The position numbers and the translations under genes were made by a program. Of a stretch of 5,513 nt of DNA, positions 5,482 to 5,513 are shown one piece after another. The notes under the pieces are model-generated. The model saw only the letters and a program-made list of their open reading frames with translations. It ran no database searches and had not been told where the DNA came from. The stretch is from Terriglobia bacterium (lineage in GTDB: Bacteria; Acidobacteriota; Terriglobia; UBA7540), in NCBI GenBank assembly GCA_030042795.1, contig JASHYZ010000051.1, positions 1-5,513 of the forward strand, read 5' to 3'. Each line of letters opens with the position of its first letter. Position 1 is the first letter of the stretch.

Positions 5482-5513
5482 ATGTCTGGAATTATCGGAT
5501 ACATCGGCAACAA
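5482..5513 (+). CDS. glmS: Start of a GlmS-like glutamine--fructose-6-phosphate aminotransferase (3' part outside window)
   Basis: Only ten full codons are visible: MSGIIGYIGN. They match the N-terminus of the class II glutamine amidotransferase domain of GlmS (normally MCGIVGYIG or close variants), the enzyme that makes glucosamine-6-phosphate for peptidoglycan and LPS. GAGGA at 5466-5470 lies 11 bases before ATG 5482, a slightly long but usable spacing, and an extended -10 promoter lies upstream. In the family, Cys2 becomes the N-terminal nucleophile after Met removal; here codon 2 is TCT (Ser). GYIG favours GlmS over PurF or asparagine synthetase, but with ten residues the exact family member is not certain. 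Confidence 0.65.
   Translation, partial: MSGIIGYIGN

Noticed and set aside
5298..5513. Minus-strand frame at the right edge
   Set aside because: It overlaps the end of the Gly/Tyr-rich gene, its promoter-bearing spacer and the glmS-like start on the other strand; no recognisable domain.

Overview
The window looks like chromosomal DNA from a GC-rich heterotrophic bacterium. An Acidobacteriota member (soil type) is my best guess. The basis is recall of similar proteins: the secreted Gly/Tyr-rich protein with a 'YRDGHQLEVQNYA...RKIPLNDLD' tail, a DUF5666-like secreted protein and the E1/E2 sequences. No rRNA or other phylogenetic marker is present, so this is inference.

Layout, all on the + strand. 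Positions 1-2055 hold the 3' end of the 2-oxoglutarate dehydrogenase E1 gene (sucA) and a complete E2 succinyltransferase gene (sucB), a tight TCA-cycle operon. Directly behind it, at 2083-2397, is a small membrane-anchored coiled-coil protein with a TTG start, built on four 21-bp tandem repeats. At 2497-2922 is a small exported DUF5666-like protein whose last ~25 residues and stop codon lie inside two hairpin-forming sequences that look like a dispersed palindromic repeat.

Positions 2923-3302 carry no intact gene. They hold the first 26 codons of a Phd/YefM-type antitoxin (3024-3101), which run directly into a second, different palindromic repeat (about 3105-3182), plus a further fragment of that repeat near 3235-3250.

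Positions 3303-4484 encode an exported alpha/beta-hydrolase esterase (PF00756 type with an N-terminal E-set/CBM48-like domain). Positions 4636-5352 encode an exported protein with Gly/Arg-rich, Tyr/Pro-rich, coiled-coil and conserved C-terminal segments; it has a TTGACA promoter element so close to the ATG that the mRNA may be leaderless. The window ends in the first ten codons of a GlmS-like gene (5482 onward), in which the catalytic cysteine after the start Met reads as serine.

The sucAB pair is ordinary central metabolism. The genes after it look independently transcribed and are mostly envelope or secreted proteins. I saw no complete novel multi-gene system. The points most worth a second look are the Cys-to-Ser change in the GlmS start, the antitoxin cut by a repeat, and the coding sequence that ends inside a repeat.
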